From: Shewanella japonica
GTDB taxonomy: Bacteria > Pseudomonadota > Gammaproteobacteria > Enterobacterales > Shewanellaceae
Assembly: GCF_002075795.1 (NCBI RefSeq)
Contig: NZ_CP020472.1
Coordinates: forward strand, 2,525,001 to 2,589,000
Direction: 5' to 3'
Length of the DNA: 64,000 nucleotides
The translations under genes were made by a program, and so were the position numbers. Below are positions 39,187-47,434 of the stretch, one piece after another. A model generated the notes under the pieces. That model was not told the origin of the DNA, did not search any database, and saw nothing but the letters and a program-made list of their open reading frames with translations. Positions within the stretch are counted from its first letter, which is position 1. Every line of letters starts with the position of its first letter.

Positions 39187-41028
39187 ATGTCCGCTAAACC
39201 CTCACTGATTAAACGAATTTTCTCTTTGATTTGGAAAACCATCAACGGAATACGTAAAGTCATTCTCAATCTTATCTTTTTTGGTTTAATTGCTATTATC
39301 GTTGTCGCGTTAAGTGCTGAAGAAGAAATAGTCATCGAAAACCAATCTGCACTTATGCTCAATCTTGCTGGCACTATCGTTGACCAAAAGCGTCATGTTG
39401 ATCCTATTGAAGCGGTATTTAAACAAAGTAAAGGCAATGATCCAGAGGGCGAAATGTTGTTATCCGACATCATTTACGTCATAGACAGTGCTATTCAAGA
39501 TCCTCGTATCAATACCATCGTCATTAACATGCAGCACTTGCGCTCTGCTGGTATCAGTAAGATGACGGCTATTGGCGATGCATTGAATAAATTTAAGCAA
39601 GCTGGCAAGTCTGTCGTGGCTTTTGGTAACTACTATGAACAGAACCAATATTTCTTAGCCAGTTACGCGGACACCATTTATCTTAATAATAAAGGGGCTG
39701 TTTCTCTTGAAGGTTTAAGCAGTTATCGCTTGTTTTATAAATCAGCATTAGAAAAATTAAATGTCAGCACCCATGTTTTCCGTGTTGGTACATTTAAGTC
39801 TGCTGTAGAACCTTTTATTCGTGATGACATGTCAGCGCCAGCTAAAGAAGCAAGTCAGGCGTTATTAGGCGATATTTGGCAAAGTTACGAATCAATTGTA
39901 GCGACAAACCGTGACATCGCTCCAGACAATATTGTACTAAGTCCAAATCGTTATCTAACAGAGCTTGACAGTGTATCCGGCGACTCAGCTCAACTTGCAA
40001 TAAAATTAAACTGGGTAGATGAACTGGCATCTGATGAATCTTTCAGACTTGCCATGGTTGAAAAAGTGGGCGCTGATAGTGACGGCGATAACTTCAAACA
40101 AGTTTCTTTTACCGAATACTATAACGCTGTAAAACCGCTTCCTGCCCTTATCGAGAAAGACTCAGTTGGTATTATTGTTGCCAAAGGTAATATTTTAAAT
40201 GGTACCCAACAAGCTGGCCAGATAGGGGGCGAAAGTACTTCAGCTCTTCTGCGCAAAGCGCGCTTTGATGAGAAAGTAAAAGCGGTTGTATTACGAGTTG
40301 ATAGTCCTGGTGGCAGTGCTTTTGCTTCTGAGAAAATTCGTCAAGAAGTTATCGCATTAAAGCAAGCAGGCAAACCTGTTGTTGTCAGTATGGGCAGTTT
40401 AGCGGCATCAGGCGGTTACTGGATTTCTGCAAGTGCGGATTATATCTATGCAACACCAACAACCTTAACTGGTTCAATAGGTATCTTCGGTATGTTTGCC
40501 ACATTTGAAAATGTCCTATCTAAATGGGGGATCCATTCAGATGGGGTTTCGACTTCAGATTGGGCTGGTATTTCAGCAACCCGAGCTTTAGATCCTAATG
40601 TAGCAGCAGTCGTTCAACGACATATTGAACATGGGTATCAAGAATTTATTTCGTTGGTTGCTAAAGAAAGAAATATGAGCCTAGATCAAGTAGACAGAAT
40701 TGCTCAGGGCCGAGTTTGGTCTGGTACAAGAGCTGTCGAGTTAGGACTTGTTGATGCACTAGGTGATATGGACAGCGCCATTGCTAAAGCAGCTGAAATG
40801 GCACAAATTGAGGTATTTGATACAAAAGTTATCGAACAAGAGTTAACTGCAGAACAAGAGTTTGTACAACAAATGCTTGCCTCAGTAGCAACCTATCTAC
40901 CAGAAGCATCAACTCAATCACCTGTTCTAAATCAAATGCTAGGTGAATGGCAAACTGTAGTTGATGAATTCAGCATGTTTGATGATCCTAAAGGCATGTA
41001 TTTGTATTGCGAAAATTGTAACCTTTAA
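39187..41028 (+). CDS. sppA: signal peptide peptidase A (protease IV)
   Basis: Inner-membrane serine protease that degrades cleaved signal peptides from the periplasmic side. The 613-residue product has a membrane anchor (about 25-43), an N-terminal non-catalytic-serine repeat providing K204 (GTFKSAVEPF), and a C-terminal repeat providing the nucleophile S408 (SLAASGGYW), the Lys-Ser dyad of the long E. coli-type enzyme. The ATG at 39187 has AGGAG 7 bases upstream; an earlier ATG lies ahead of that site. It ends at a strong terminator. Confidence 0.96.
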   Translation: MSAKPSLIKRIFSLIWKTINGIRKVILNLIFFGLIAIIVVALSAEEEIVIENQSALMLNLAGTIVDQKRHVDPIEAVFKQSKGNDPEGEMLLSDIIYVIDSAIQDPRINTIVINMQHLRSAGISKMTAIGDALNKFKQAGKSVVAFGNYYEQNQYFLASYADTIYLNNKGAVSLEGLSSYRLFYKSALEKLNVSTHVFRVGTFKSAVEPFIRDDMSAPAKEASQALLGDIWQSYESIVATNRDIAPDNIVLSPNRYLTELDSVSGDSAQLAIKLNWVDELASDESFRLAMVEKVGADSDGDNFKQVSFTEYYNAVKPLPALIEKDSVGIIVAKGNILNGTQQAGQIGGESTSALLRKARFDEKVKAVVLRVDSPGGSAFASEKIRQEVIALKQAGKPVVVSMGSLAASGGYWISASADYIYATPTTLTGSIGIFGMFATFENVLSKWGIHSDGVSTSDWAGISATRALDPNVAAVVQRHIEHGYQEFISLVAKERNMSLDQVDRIAQGRVWSGTRAVELGLVDALGDMDSAIAKAAEMAQIEVFDTKVIEQELTAEQEFVQQMLASVATYLPEASTQSPVLNQMLGEWQTVVDEFSMFDDPKGMYLYCENCNL

Positions 41029-41086
41029 ACAGTTTTTGCCTTAAACAGCCAGAAGACTGGCAAAACCTTTAAAATATAGAATATTC

Positions 41087-41113
41087 AAAAAAGCCCGTTT
41101 TACGGGCTTTTTT
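41087..41113 (+). terminator. intrinsic terminator of sppA
   Basis: An 11-bp stem (AAAAAAGCCCG/CGGGCTTTTTT) with a 5-base loop lies 58 bases past the sppA stop. Confidence 0.88.
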
Positions 41114-41185
41114 ATTGAGTTTTATTCAGTTAGACACGTATAATTTAACGATTCATCAAATATCAACCCTGAGAAATGCACGAAC

Positions 41186-42208
41186 ATGACAACAAGCATG
41201 ATTAAACGCTCAATTTACGTCGCTTATACTGGCGGTACTATTGGTATGCGAAAAACCGACAATGGATTCGCCCCTGTTGCTGGATTTCTAACAGATTGCG
41301 TTAAATCTATGCCTGAGTTTTATCATGAAGAAATGCCCGACTTTGTCATAAACGAATATTCGCCATTAATAGACTCTTCAAATATGGCACCGACTGATTG
41401 GCAGTTGATCGCAAATGACATTAAAGCTAATTATGATAAATATGATGGCTTTGTCATTCTACATGGCACAGATACCATGGCATACACGGCATCTGCTCTC
41501 TCTTTTATGCTACAAGGGCTATCTAAACCAGTTATTGTAACAGGCTCTCAAATTCCTTTAGCTCAGCTACGTTCAGATGGCCAAACAAACTTATTAAACT
41601 CGCTCTATATTGCAGCCAACTACCCTGTCGCTGAAGTATGTTTATTCTTTAATAACAAACTGTTTAGAGGTAATCGTTCTACAAAAGCCCATGCTGATGG
41701 CTTTGACGCTTTTGCTTCACCGAATTTTCCAATACTGCTAGAAGCTGGGATTAAAATTAACTTACGTGCAGGCAAAATATCTGAACCTACAACGCAAGCC
41801 TTAGATGTTATTGAAATCAGTCCCCAACCTGTTGGCGTCATAACCCTTTATCCTGGTATTTCGACTGAGATATTCAACAACATATTAATGCAACCTGTTA
41901 AAGCGCTTATTTTGCTGACATTTGGTGTAGGAAATGCACCACAAGATAACGCTTTATTAGATACGTTAAAACAAGCCGACGAACGTGGCATTGTCATTGT
42001 TAACTTGACTCAGTGTTTTCAAGGTAAAGTCAACATGGGAGGTTATGCAACGGGCAATGCATTAGCTCAAGCCGGAGTGATTAGCGGCGCAGATATGACC
42101 ATTGAAGCGGCATTAGCAAAACTGCATTATTTGCTATCAAAAGATTTGACCTCTGCAGAAGTAAAATTTGCAATGAAGCAGAATCTGCTAGGTGAATTAA
42201 CCGAGTAA
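41186..42208 (+). CDS. ansA: type I L-asparaginase (cytoplasmic)
   Basis: Hydrolyses asparagine to aspartate and ammonia. The 340-residue product matches E. coli AnsA closely, with the nucleophile loop AYTGGTIGM (T15 as catalytic Thr), MPEFYHEEMPDF, LIDSSNMAPTDW, and the second catalytic loop HGTDTMAYTASAL. It has no signal peptide, unlike type II enzymes. GAGAAA lies upstream of the ATG. sppA and ansA are neighbours in E. coli too (sppA-ansA), but here a terminator separates them. Confidence 0.96.
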   Translation: MTTSMIKRSIYVAYTGGTIGMRKTDNGFAPVAGFLTDCVKSMPEFYHEEMPDFVINEYSPLIDSSNMAPTDWQLIANDIKANYDKYDGFVILHGTDTMAYTASALSFMLQGLSKPVIVTGSQIPLAQLRSDGQTNLLNSLYIAANYPVAEVCLFFNNKLFRGNRSTKAHADGFDAFASPNFPILLEAGIKINLRAGKISEPTTQALDVIEISPQPVGVITLYPGISTEIFNNILMQPVKALILLTFGVGNAPQDNALLDTLKQADERGIVIVNLTQCFQGKVNMGGYATGNALAQAGVISGADMTIEAALAKLHYLLSKDLTSAEVKFAMKQNLLGELTE

Positions 42209-42240
42209 AGACAAATTACAAAAGCAAATCAATAGATAAT

Positions 42241-42270
42241 AAAAAAGCCACTGCAAACAGTGGCTTTTTT
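42241..42270. terminator. bidirectional intrinsic terminator, ansA / yeaC
   Basis: A 13-bp perfect stem (AAAAAAGCCACTG/CAGTGGCTTTTTT) with a 4-base loop, T-runs on both strands, lies between convergent genes. Confidence 0.88.
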
Positions 42271-42351
42271 GTTAATCAAATATTCTCATCAAATGTGATA
42301 GATTTATATGTAAAATATCAAACTCACATATTGAGCGATGTATTACTGCCT

Positions 42352-42633
42352 TTAAATATCTGATTCTTTGAATTCAGCGATTGATTCACCACGGAATTGT
42401 TTTTTAAGTTCAGATTTAGACAACTCATTTATCTTACCACCAGCACCAATAGTAAAGTGATCAGTTTGTTCAAGTTTACGCGCTTGATATAACATGACTA
42501 CCTGTAATGTTGATTCTTTTTGTTCTGGCGATAATGCCGTGCCATCTTCCCATTTACCTGTTTCCGCAGCAGAGCGAAGACGCTGATAAACTTCATCTGG
42601 CATTTCATCAATCACTTTGTTGATATCGTTCAT
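42352..42633 (-). CDS. yeaC: YeaC family protein (DUF1315)
   Basis: A 93-residue cytoplasmic protein of the YeaC/DUF1315 family. MPDEVYQRLRSAAETGKWEDGTALSPEQ is typical of the family in spaced blocks, and no function is established for it. The ATG overlaps the stop of the preceding zinc-ribbon gene by four bases (ATGA), so the two are translationally coupled. It is last in the carboxypeptidase / zinc-ribbon / yeaC transcript. Confidence 0.88.
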   Translation of the reverse strand: MNDINKVIDEMPDEVYQRLRSAAETGKWEDGTALSPEQKESTLQVVMLYQARKLEQTDHFTIGAGGKINELSKSELKKQFRGESIAEFKESDI

Positions 42634-42947
42634 ACACTTTTCCGTTTATGTAAGACAATTCTAGCTCGCGTAATCGTATAGCCTACGAAGCCAAACACGA
42701 AACAACCCACAGCAATATACGACGTCATTCCGGTTGCTGGTTCACCACCCCAAAACCAAATAACAACACCTGCTATAAATAACGTTAAAAACACAAAGCT
42801 ATGTGTCATTAACTTATTAGATTGTTGTATATGACTTATCACACGGGCAGATTGATTATCACCATCGACTTTCACTTTGCAATGCTGACACTCTTTCGCT
42901 TTGCTAGAAATACGTTTTTGGCACGAAGGACATTCAATTAACGCCAT
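42630..42947 (-). CDS. zinc-ribbon membrane protein
   Basis: A 105-residue protein with an N-terminal zinc ribbon (C6, C9, C20, C23) and two membrane helices (about 48-65 and 73-92), then a basic tail. No named family is recognised. It starts 6 bases after the M14 peptidase stop and overlaps yeaC by 4 bases, so it sits firmly in that operon. The role is unknown; a membrane adaptor for one of its neighbours is a guess. Confidence 0.75.
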   Translation of the reverse strand: MALIECPSCQKRISSKAKECQHCKVKVDGDNQSARVISHIQQSNKLMTHSFVFLTLFIAGVVIWFWGGEPATGMTSYIAVGCFVFGFVGYTITRARIVLHKRKSV

Positions 42948-42953
42948 AATTGA

Positions 42954-44084
42954 TTACTCGCTTAAATTGTCTACTACGGCAAGCATCGCCACTAACGAAG
43001 CTTCACCTAGGTATTCGCATCGCGCAGGAGACCAACCAACAACTGGATCAGGTAAGTTATCATTATCTTTAAATGGCATTTCTAACGTATTTGCAAGACA
43101 CTTAAAGGTGTTACCGACCCAGTTAGAACCAACGGTTAAGTTCGCTTTTCCTGGCTCATCTTTGTCATAACCATATTTAGTTTGGAAATCAGCACTTGCC
43201 ATACCTAACGCTGCAAGGAACTGTTCTTGTAACTTGGCCATATGTGGAGTGTAATTTGGTGCACCTTCACAGCCAGCAACAAACACGTAAGGTAAACCTT
43301 CATCACCGTGAACATCATAGAATAAATCGACACCCGTCTCTTTCATCTTATTGGTAACATAATAAACCTCAGGGCTTCGCTCTAAACTAGGCGACTCCCA
43401 CTCACGGTTTAAGTTAGTACCAACAGCATTCGTACGTAAATGGCCTCTGACGCTTCCATCTGGATTCATGTTTGGCACGATATAGAAATTAGCTTTATCA
43501 AGTAACAGCTTGGCCGTTGGGCAATCACTGTCTAATAATTGGTTTAATAGTCCTTCTATTAACCATTCTGCCATTGTTTCGCCTGGATGCTGTCTGGCCG
43601 TAATCCAAATGTTCTTTTTAGCTGGATCGTTATCGCCAATTTTTAATAGGCTCATGTCACGGCCATCTAGCGTTAAGCCCAAGTTTTCGAGGCTAACAGC
43701 TGGATGTAATTGTACAGAGCTAATGAGATCTAGATGACGCTCGTAACTGTATGGTGCAAAGTAAGCAATTTGAATCGCTTCACAATCTAAATCAACTTGA
43801 ATAGAAAGCTTTCCATCTTGATAACTCGTTGGCAGACGGAACCAATGTTGACGATCGTAACTGGCTACCGCTTGATAATCTTCCCAACCTTTTGGATAAG
43901 ATGCAGTGCCCGCATTCATAATGTTCAATGTGTAAGTTTGACCGATTTCACCTTCCATACGGAAGTTAAACCATTGATAAAACTCACCACCTTCATCTGG
44001 TCGAATAGCAAGTTGAATGTCATCGTGTTTGTCTAAATTGATAGTCTCAATGTTGCCGCCATCAAAATTCGCGCTAATACGCAT
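42954..44084 (-). CDS. M14 family zinc carboxypeptidase (cytosolic carboxypeptidase-like)
   Basis: A 376-residue protein with an N-terminal beta-sandwich domain (about 1-115), as in the cytosolic carboxypeptidase (M14B/CCP-like) group, then a zinc peptidase domain. Zinc ligands are H166 and E169 (RQHPGET) and H259 (DVHGDE). Substrate-binding motifs NPDG (207-210) and NLNREW (224-229) and a probable catalytic Glu in LEMPF follow. There is no signal peptide. Bacterial members are poorly characterised. AAGGAAG precedes the ATG. It heads an operon with the zinc-ribbon and YeaC genes. Confidence 0.87.
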   Translation of the reverse strand: MRISANFDGGNIETINLDKHDDIQLAIRPDEGGEFYQWFNFRMEGEIGQTYTLNIMNAGTASYPKGWEDYQAVASYDRQHWFRLPTSYQDGKLSIQVDLDCEAIQIAYFAPYSYERHLDLISSVQLHPAVSLENLGLTLDGRDMSLLKIGDNDPAKKNIWITARQHPGETMAEWLIEGLLNQLLDSDCPTAKLLLDKANFYIVPNMNPDGSVRGHLRTNAVGTNLNREWESPSLERSPEVYYVTNKMKETGVDLFYDVHGDEGLPYVFVAGCEGAPNYTPHMAKLQEQFLAALGMASADFQTKYGYDKDEPGKANLTVGSNWVGNTFKCLANTLEMPFKDNDNLPDPVVGWSPARCEYLGEASLVAMLAVVDNLSE

Positions 44085-44275
44085 AGGACTTCCTTATGTA
44101 AGGTAATTATCGATTTTTTATGGCCACATCTTATCAAATGCTGTCACTCAATAAAATCTATTGCTGATTAACTGATAATCATCTGCTCAATTTATCGCTA
44201 TTGCAGCCCCTCGCGTCATCACAAAGGTAAACTCCTACACAAACAGGGAACGTCACGTTTATTGAAGACATAAAA

Positions 44276-44299
44276 ATGCCGAATAACAATATTCGGCAT
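44276..44299. terminator. intrinsic terminator of the response regulator gene
   Basis: A 9-bp stem (ATGCCGAAT/ATTCGGCAT) with a 6-base loop, followed on the minus strand by TTTTTATG, lies 85 bases past the response regulator stop. No other feature is seen between 44085 and 44275. Confidence 0.65.
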
Positions 44300-44356
44300 C
44301 ATTTGAAATGTGTAAAAGAAACAAACCTAATACTCAGATAGACAAAATCGTTGAGC

Positions 44357-44377
44357 AAAGACCAAAGACCAAAGACC
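44357..44377. repeat. three tandem copies of a 7-base unit
   Basis: AAAGACC occurs three times head to tail without mismatch, directly after the stop codon side of the response regulator gene. It may be a simple slippage-prone repeat. Confidence 0.7.
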
Positions 44378-44383
44378 ACAAAT

Positions 44384-45055
44384 CTATATAAGGATTGGAC
44401 TAAAGCAATAACCTTTACCACGAACAGTATTAATCAGCTCACGAGGTAAACATTTGTTAGCCATCTTACGCCGCGTATTACTGATATGCATATCTAGGTT
44501 GCGATCAAACTCACCGAGCTCTTTGTGTAAAACACGCATTTGCAATTCAGCTTTAGTGACAACCTCGCCTTTTCGCTGAAACAAATATTTAAATAATCGA
44601 TACTCAGTTTGAGTCAGTTTTAAATGCTGTGTATTGAGCATTACAGTATTGTTTGTATCATCGAATAAGATGTCATCAAAGTCTGATTGATGAACAACCT
44701 TTTCACTTCGACGGCGCAGTACGTTTACACGCAATAATAATTCTTTCACGTTAAACGGTGATGCTATGTAATCGTCAGCACCAAGTTCAAATGCATGGAT
44801 TCGTTCTAAGTCATTATTATCATTTGCCAATACGATAACCGGCGTATGGCAATGCTTAGCCATCAGTAACCAAAATGATTCCATTTTAGGTACAGAATAG
44901 TCTAATAGAATAACCTCAAATTCATTACGCTCTAATTCTACTAGTGCATTAAAACCATTATCCACGATTTCAATGCTGTAGCCCATCGATTCCATTTGCT
45001 GACAAAGGCGAAGACTGTGTGTGAGTTGTTGGTCAATTAGGAGAATTTTTTTCAT
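44384..45055 (-). CDS. OmpR-family response regulator with degenerate receiver
   Basis: A 223-residue protein: receiver domain (1-115) and winged-helix DNA-binding domain (about 125-220, with LTQTEYRLFKYLFQRKGEVV in spaced form and VRGKGYCF at the end). The phosphoacceptor D52 (LLDYSVP) is kept, but the acidic pair is D8-Q9, the switch Thr is A77, and the conserved Lys before Pro-Phe is S99. It may therefore signal without normal phosphorylation. No sensor kinase gene is in the window, so it is an orphan here. Its targets are unknown. Confidence 0.85.
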   Translation of the reverse strand: MKKILLIDQQLTHSLRLCQQMESMGYSIEIVDNGFNALVELERNEFEVILLDYSVPKMESFWLLMAKHCHTPVIVLANDNNDLERIHAFELGADDYIASPFNVKELLLRVNVLRRRSEKVVHQSDFDDILFDDTNNTVMLNTQHLKLTQTEYRLFKYLFQRKGEVVTKAELQMRVLHKELGEFDRNLDMHISNTRRKMANKCLPRELINTVRGKGYCFSPILI

Positions 45056-45231
45056 AAGGGTCTTAATCTAAACGATAACAATTACCATTTAGATTATCAC
45101 CGAGGATATGATATTACTACCGAATTTATGTAAATTTGAGACCTAAGTTAGCTTTTAGTTAATTTATTAACAATTTAGACGGTCAGTTCGCCAAATTTAT
45201 TGCAGAAAGCAACAATCAGGCATACTATATC

Positions 45232-45248
45232 GTTAATCGACGATTAAC
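45232..45248. promoter_or_regulatory. probable ArsR operator
   Basis: GTTAATCG-A-CGATTAAC is a perfect 17-base palindrome about 85 bases before the arsR start. Part of it, TCGACGAT, recurs at 45731-45738 just upstream of acr3, followed by ACGATTAA, which may be a second, weaker site. The rest of 45056-45333 shows nothing further. Confidence 0.6.
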
Positions 45249-45333
45249 TATTGAGCTAGCAGAAGCTAAGTACCTAGACAAATATAGACAGGTTTATAGT
45301 TAAGCCGTGTAACAACTACTTTAAGGAATGCCC

Positions 45334-45672
45334 ATGGTACAAAATTGTAAACAAAGTTCTGTATCAGCTTTTGAAGTCAATGAGCTGCAATTACTCATCG
45401 AAAAAACATTCGCAGCACAAGCGAAAGCCATGTCACACCCTGCTCGGATCCGAATTCTGAAGATATTGTTTAATCTTGATGAAATTGGTGGCTGTTTAAG
45501 TAGTGACCTTGTTTCAGAAGTTGGACTTGCTCAATCTACGGTATCGGAACATATACGTATTTTAAAACAAGCCGGTTTTATAACCGCTGAACCTAAGCCT
45601 CCTAAAATTTGTTACCGCATAAACCGCACTGCACTGGCTGATTATCAGCAGCAGTTTAACGATTTATTTTAA
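45334..45672 (+). CDS. arsR: ArsR family transcriptional repressor
   Basis: A 112-residue winged-helix repressor, with the domain at about 20-95: AKAMSHPARIRILKIL, then VGLAQSTVSEHIRILKQAGF as recognition region. Cysteines lie near the N-terminus, in GGCLSSD and in KICYRI. The pattern is not the classic CVCDL of E. coli ArsR, so the ligand site may be arranged differently. The ATG at 45334 gives 6 bases from AAGGA; the ATG two codons earlier is right against it. It precedes an Acr3 arsenite pump gene on the same strand, so arsenite is the likely inducer. Confidence 0.88.
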   Translation: MVQNCKQSSVSAFEVNELQLLIEKTFAAQAKAMSHPARIRILKILFNLDEIGGCLSSDLVSEVGLAQSTVSEHIRILKQAGFITAEPKPPKICYRINRTALADYQQQFNDLF

Positions 45673-45771
45673 CCAGACACTGATTGTTGAATAACGGAGT
45701 ATGTAGCAACATACACCACACTATCGCTATTCGACGATATACGATTAAAGTCAATATAAGAGATAGTTACT

Positions 45772-46857
45772 ATGAATGAACCAATTTCAGAAATGGCCAG
45801 TAAAAAAATGAGCTTTCTTGAACGTTATTTAACGGTTTGGATTTTTGTAGCCATGGCAATTGGCGTGTCAATTGGCGCATTATTTCCACAAGTAGAACAG
45901 CTTGCACAATCAATGAATGTCGGTAGTACCAATATCCCCTTAGCAATTGGCCTTATTCTTATGATGTATCCGCCTCTTGCAAAAGTGGATTACAAATTAT
46001 TAGGTAAAGTCACTAAAGATAAACAAGTGATTACCCTTTCATTAATCATGAATTGGATTGTAGGTCCAATACTCATGTTCATTTTAGCCATGACTTTTTT
46101 AAGTGATTACCCAGGTTATATGGTTGGCATTATCTTAATTGGTATTGCTCGTTGTATCGCTATGGTATTGGTGTGGAATGATATTGGCGGTGGAAATAAA
46201 GAACTTGGTGCAGCACTCGTCGCCATTAACAGTGTATTTCAAATTTTAACCTACAGCTTCATGGCTTGGTTGTTTATCACTGTACTTCCACCCGTGTTCG
46301 GATACGAAGGTTTTGTTGTCGACATTTCAATGGCCGACATTGCTCAAAGTGTTTTGATATATCTGGGTATCCCATTTTTAGCTGGTTTTTTAACGCGTAA
46401 AATCCTAGTCGGAAAAAAAGGAGAGCAATGGTATAACGATGTCTTTATTCCTAAAATTTCGCCTGTGACTTTAATCGCTTTACTAGCAACGATTGTCTTA
46501 ATGTTCAGCTTAAAAGGTGACATGATTTTAGAATTGCCTATGGATGTATTAAGAGTTGCGTTGCCATTAGGGATCTATTTTATACTTATGTTTTTCATAA
46601 GCTTTTTTATCGGCCAAAAAATGGGACTTCCTTACGATAAAAATGCTTCAATTGCATTTACTGCCACTGGTAACAACTTCGAATTAGCCATCGCTGTTTC
46701 AATCGCAGTGTTCGGTATTCATTCAGATCAAGCTTTTGCAGGCGTGATTGGCCCATTGATTGAAGTGCCTGTTTTAATCGCATTAGTGAATATTGCCTTA
46801 AGAATGAAAGCTAAATCAGAGGGTAAATTGACAAACAAAACGATGAACACAAATTAA
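45772..46857 (+). CDS. acr3: ACR3 family arsenite efflux transporter
   Basis: A 361-residue inner-membrane protein with 10 predicted helices that expels As(III), and in some members Sb(III), using the proton gradient. The conserved Cys of helix 4 is C128 ([14 protein letters not shown]), and the conserved Glu of helix 9 is in [12 protein letters not shown]. It lies 99 bases downstream of arsR. No arsenate reductase gene is next to it in the window. A small membrane protein gene follows. Confidence 0.92.
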   Translation: MNEPISEMASKKMSFLERYLTVWIFVAMAIGVSIGALFPQVEQLAQSMNVGSTNIPLAIGLILMMYPPLAKVDYKLLGKVTKDKQVITLSLIMNWIVGPILMFILAMTFLSDYPGYMVGIILIGIARCIAMVLVWNDIGGGNKELGAALVAINSVFQILTYSFMAWLFITVLPPVFGYEGFVVDISMADIAQSVLIYLGIPFLAGFLTRKILVGKKGEQWYNDVFIPKISPVTLIALLATIVLMFSLKGDMILELPMDVLRVALPLGIYFILMFFISFFIGQKMGLPYDKNASIAFTATGNNFELAIAVSIAVFGIHSDQAFAGVIGPLIEVPVLIALVNIALRMKAKSEGKLTNKTMNTN

Positions 46858-46947
46858 TCAATTAATGGCCAATATATAGATTTATTTGTTTTTACTTAAT
46901 CAATAAAATGAACTGCATAAGTAAATAATATTCAAAGGATTTGAAGA

Positions 46948-47271
46948 GTGACATTTAACGTGTTTATAAAGCGTTTATTGATATTAGCGGTAGTATTAAA
47001 CCTACCGCCTATTATCACACCACTGATTTTATTAATCGGTCTTGAGCCCACATTGCTTATCATGTCTCTAGGTGTTTGGGTAAATGTACCTCAGTTATTC
47101 GGGGTACAGTTAATCGTCGATACAACACAATTGAGTTATGGATCTTTTGGGCTAAATGAAGCCCCTAGCATTGTTTGGTTTGCTATTACTTTGTTTTGGA
47201 CAGCTTGCGCTGCAATATGTTCTGCATTAAGCCTTATCATATTTAAAGCTAAACCTAGCACTCAAATGTAA
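46948..47271 (+). CDS. small membrane protein downstream of acr3
   Basis: A 107-residue hydrophobic protein with about three membrane segments (roughly 8-28, 30-50, 76-100), not recognised. It starts with GTG, with AAGGA 8 bases upstream, a convincing ribosome site. The 90-base gap after acr3 and shared strand suggest but do not prove co-transcription. A link with arsenic is only positional. Confidence 0.65.
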   Translation: MTFNVFIKRLLILAVVLNLPPIITPLILLIGLEPTLLIMSLGVWVNVPQLFGVQLIVDTTQLSYGSFGLNEAPSIVWFAITLFWTACAAICSALSLIIFKAKPSTQM

Positions 47272-47343
47272 AGAAAAATCGCGTTTGCACTTTATTATTT
47301 ACACCTTATCGTTTAAACCTTGGAAATATTAAGATACGTATAA

Positions 47344-47370
47344 AAAAGCCGACACATGCTGTCGGCTTTT
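47344..47370. terminator. bidirectional intrinsic terminator
   Basis: An 11-bp stem (AAAAGCCGACA/TGTCGGCTTTT) with a 5-base loop lies between the small membrane protein gene and the convergent DUF885 gene. Confidence 0.85.
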
Positions 47371-47434
47371 AATTGTTGCGCTCTACTATGAGAACGGTAT
47401 CGCAAGTTCTGATAAACAAATTAGGTCATGCAAA

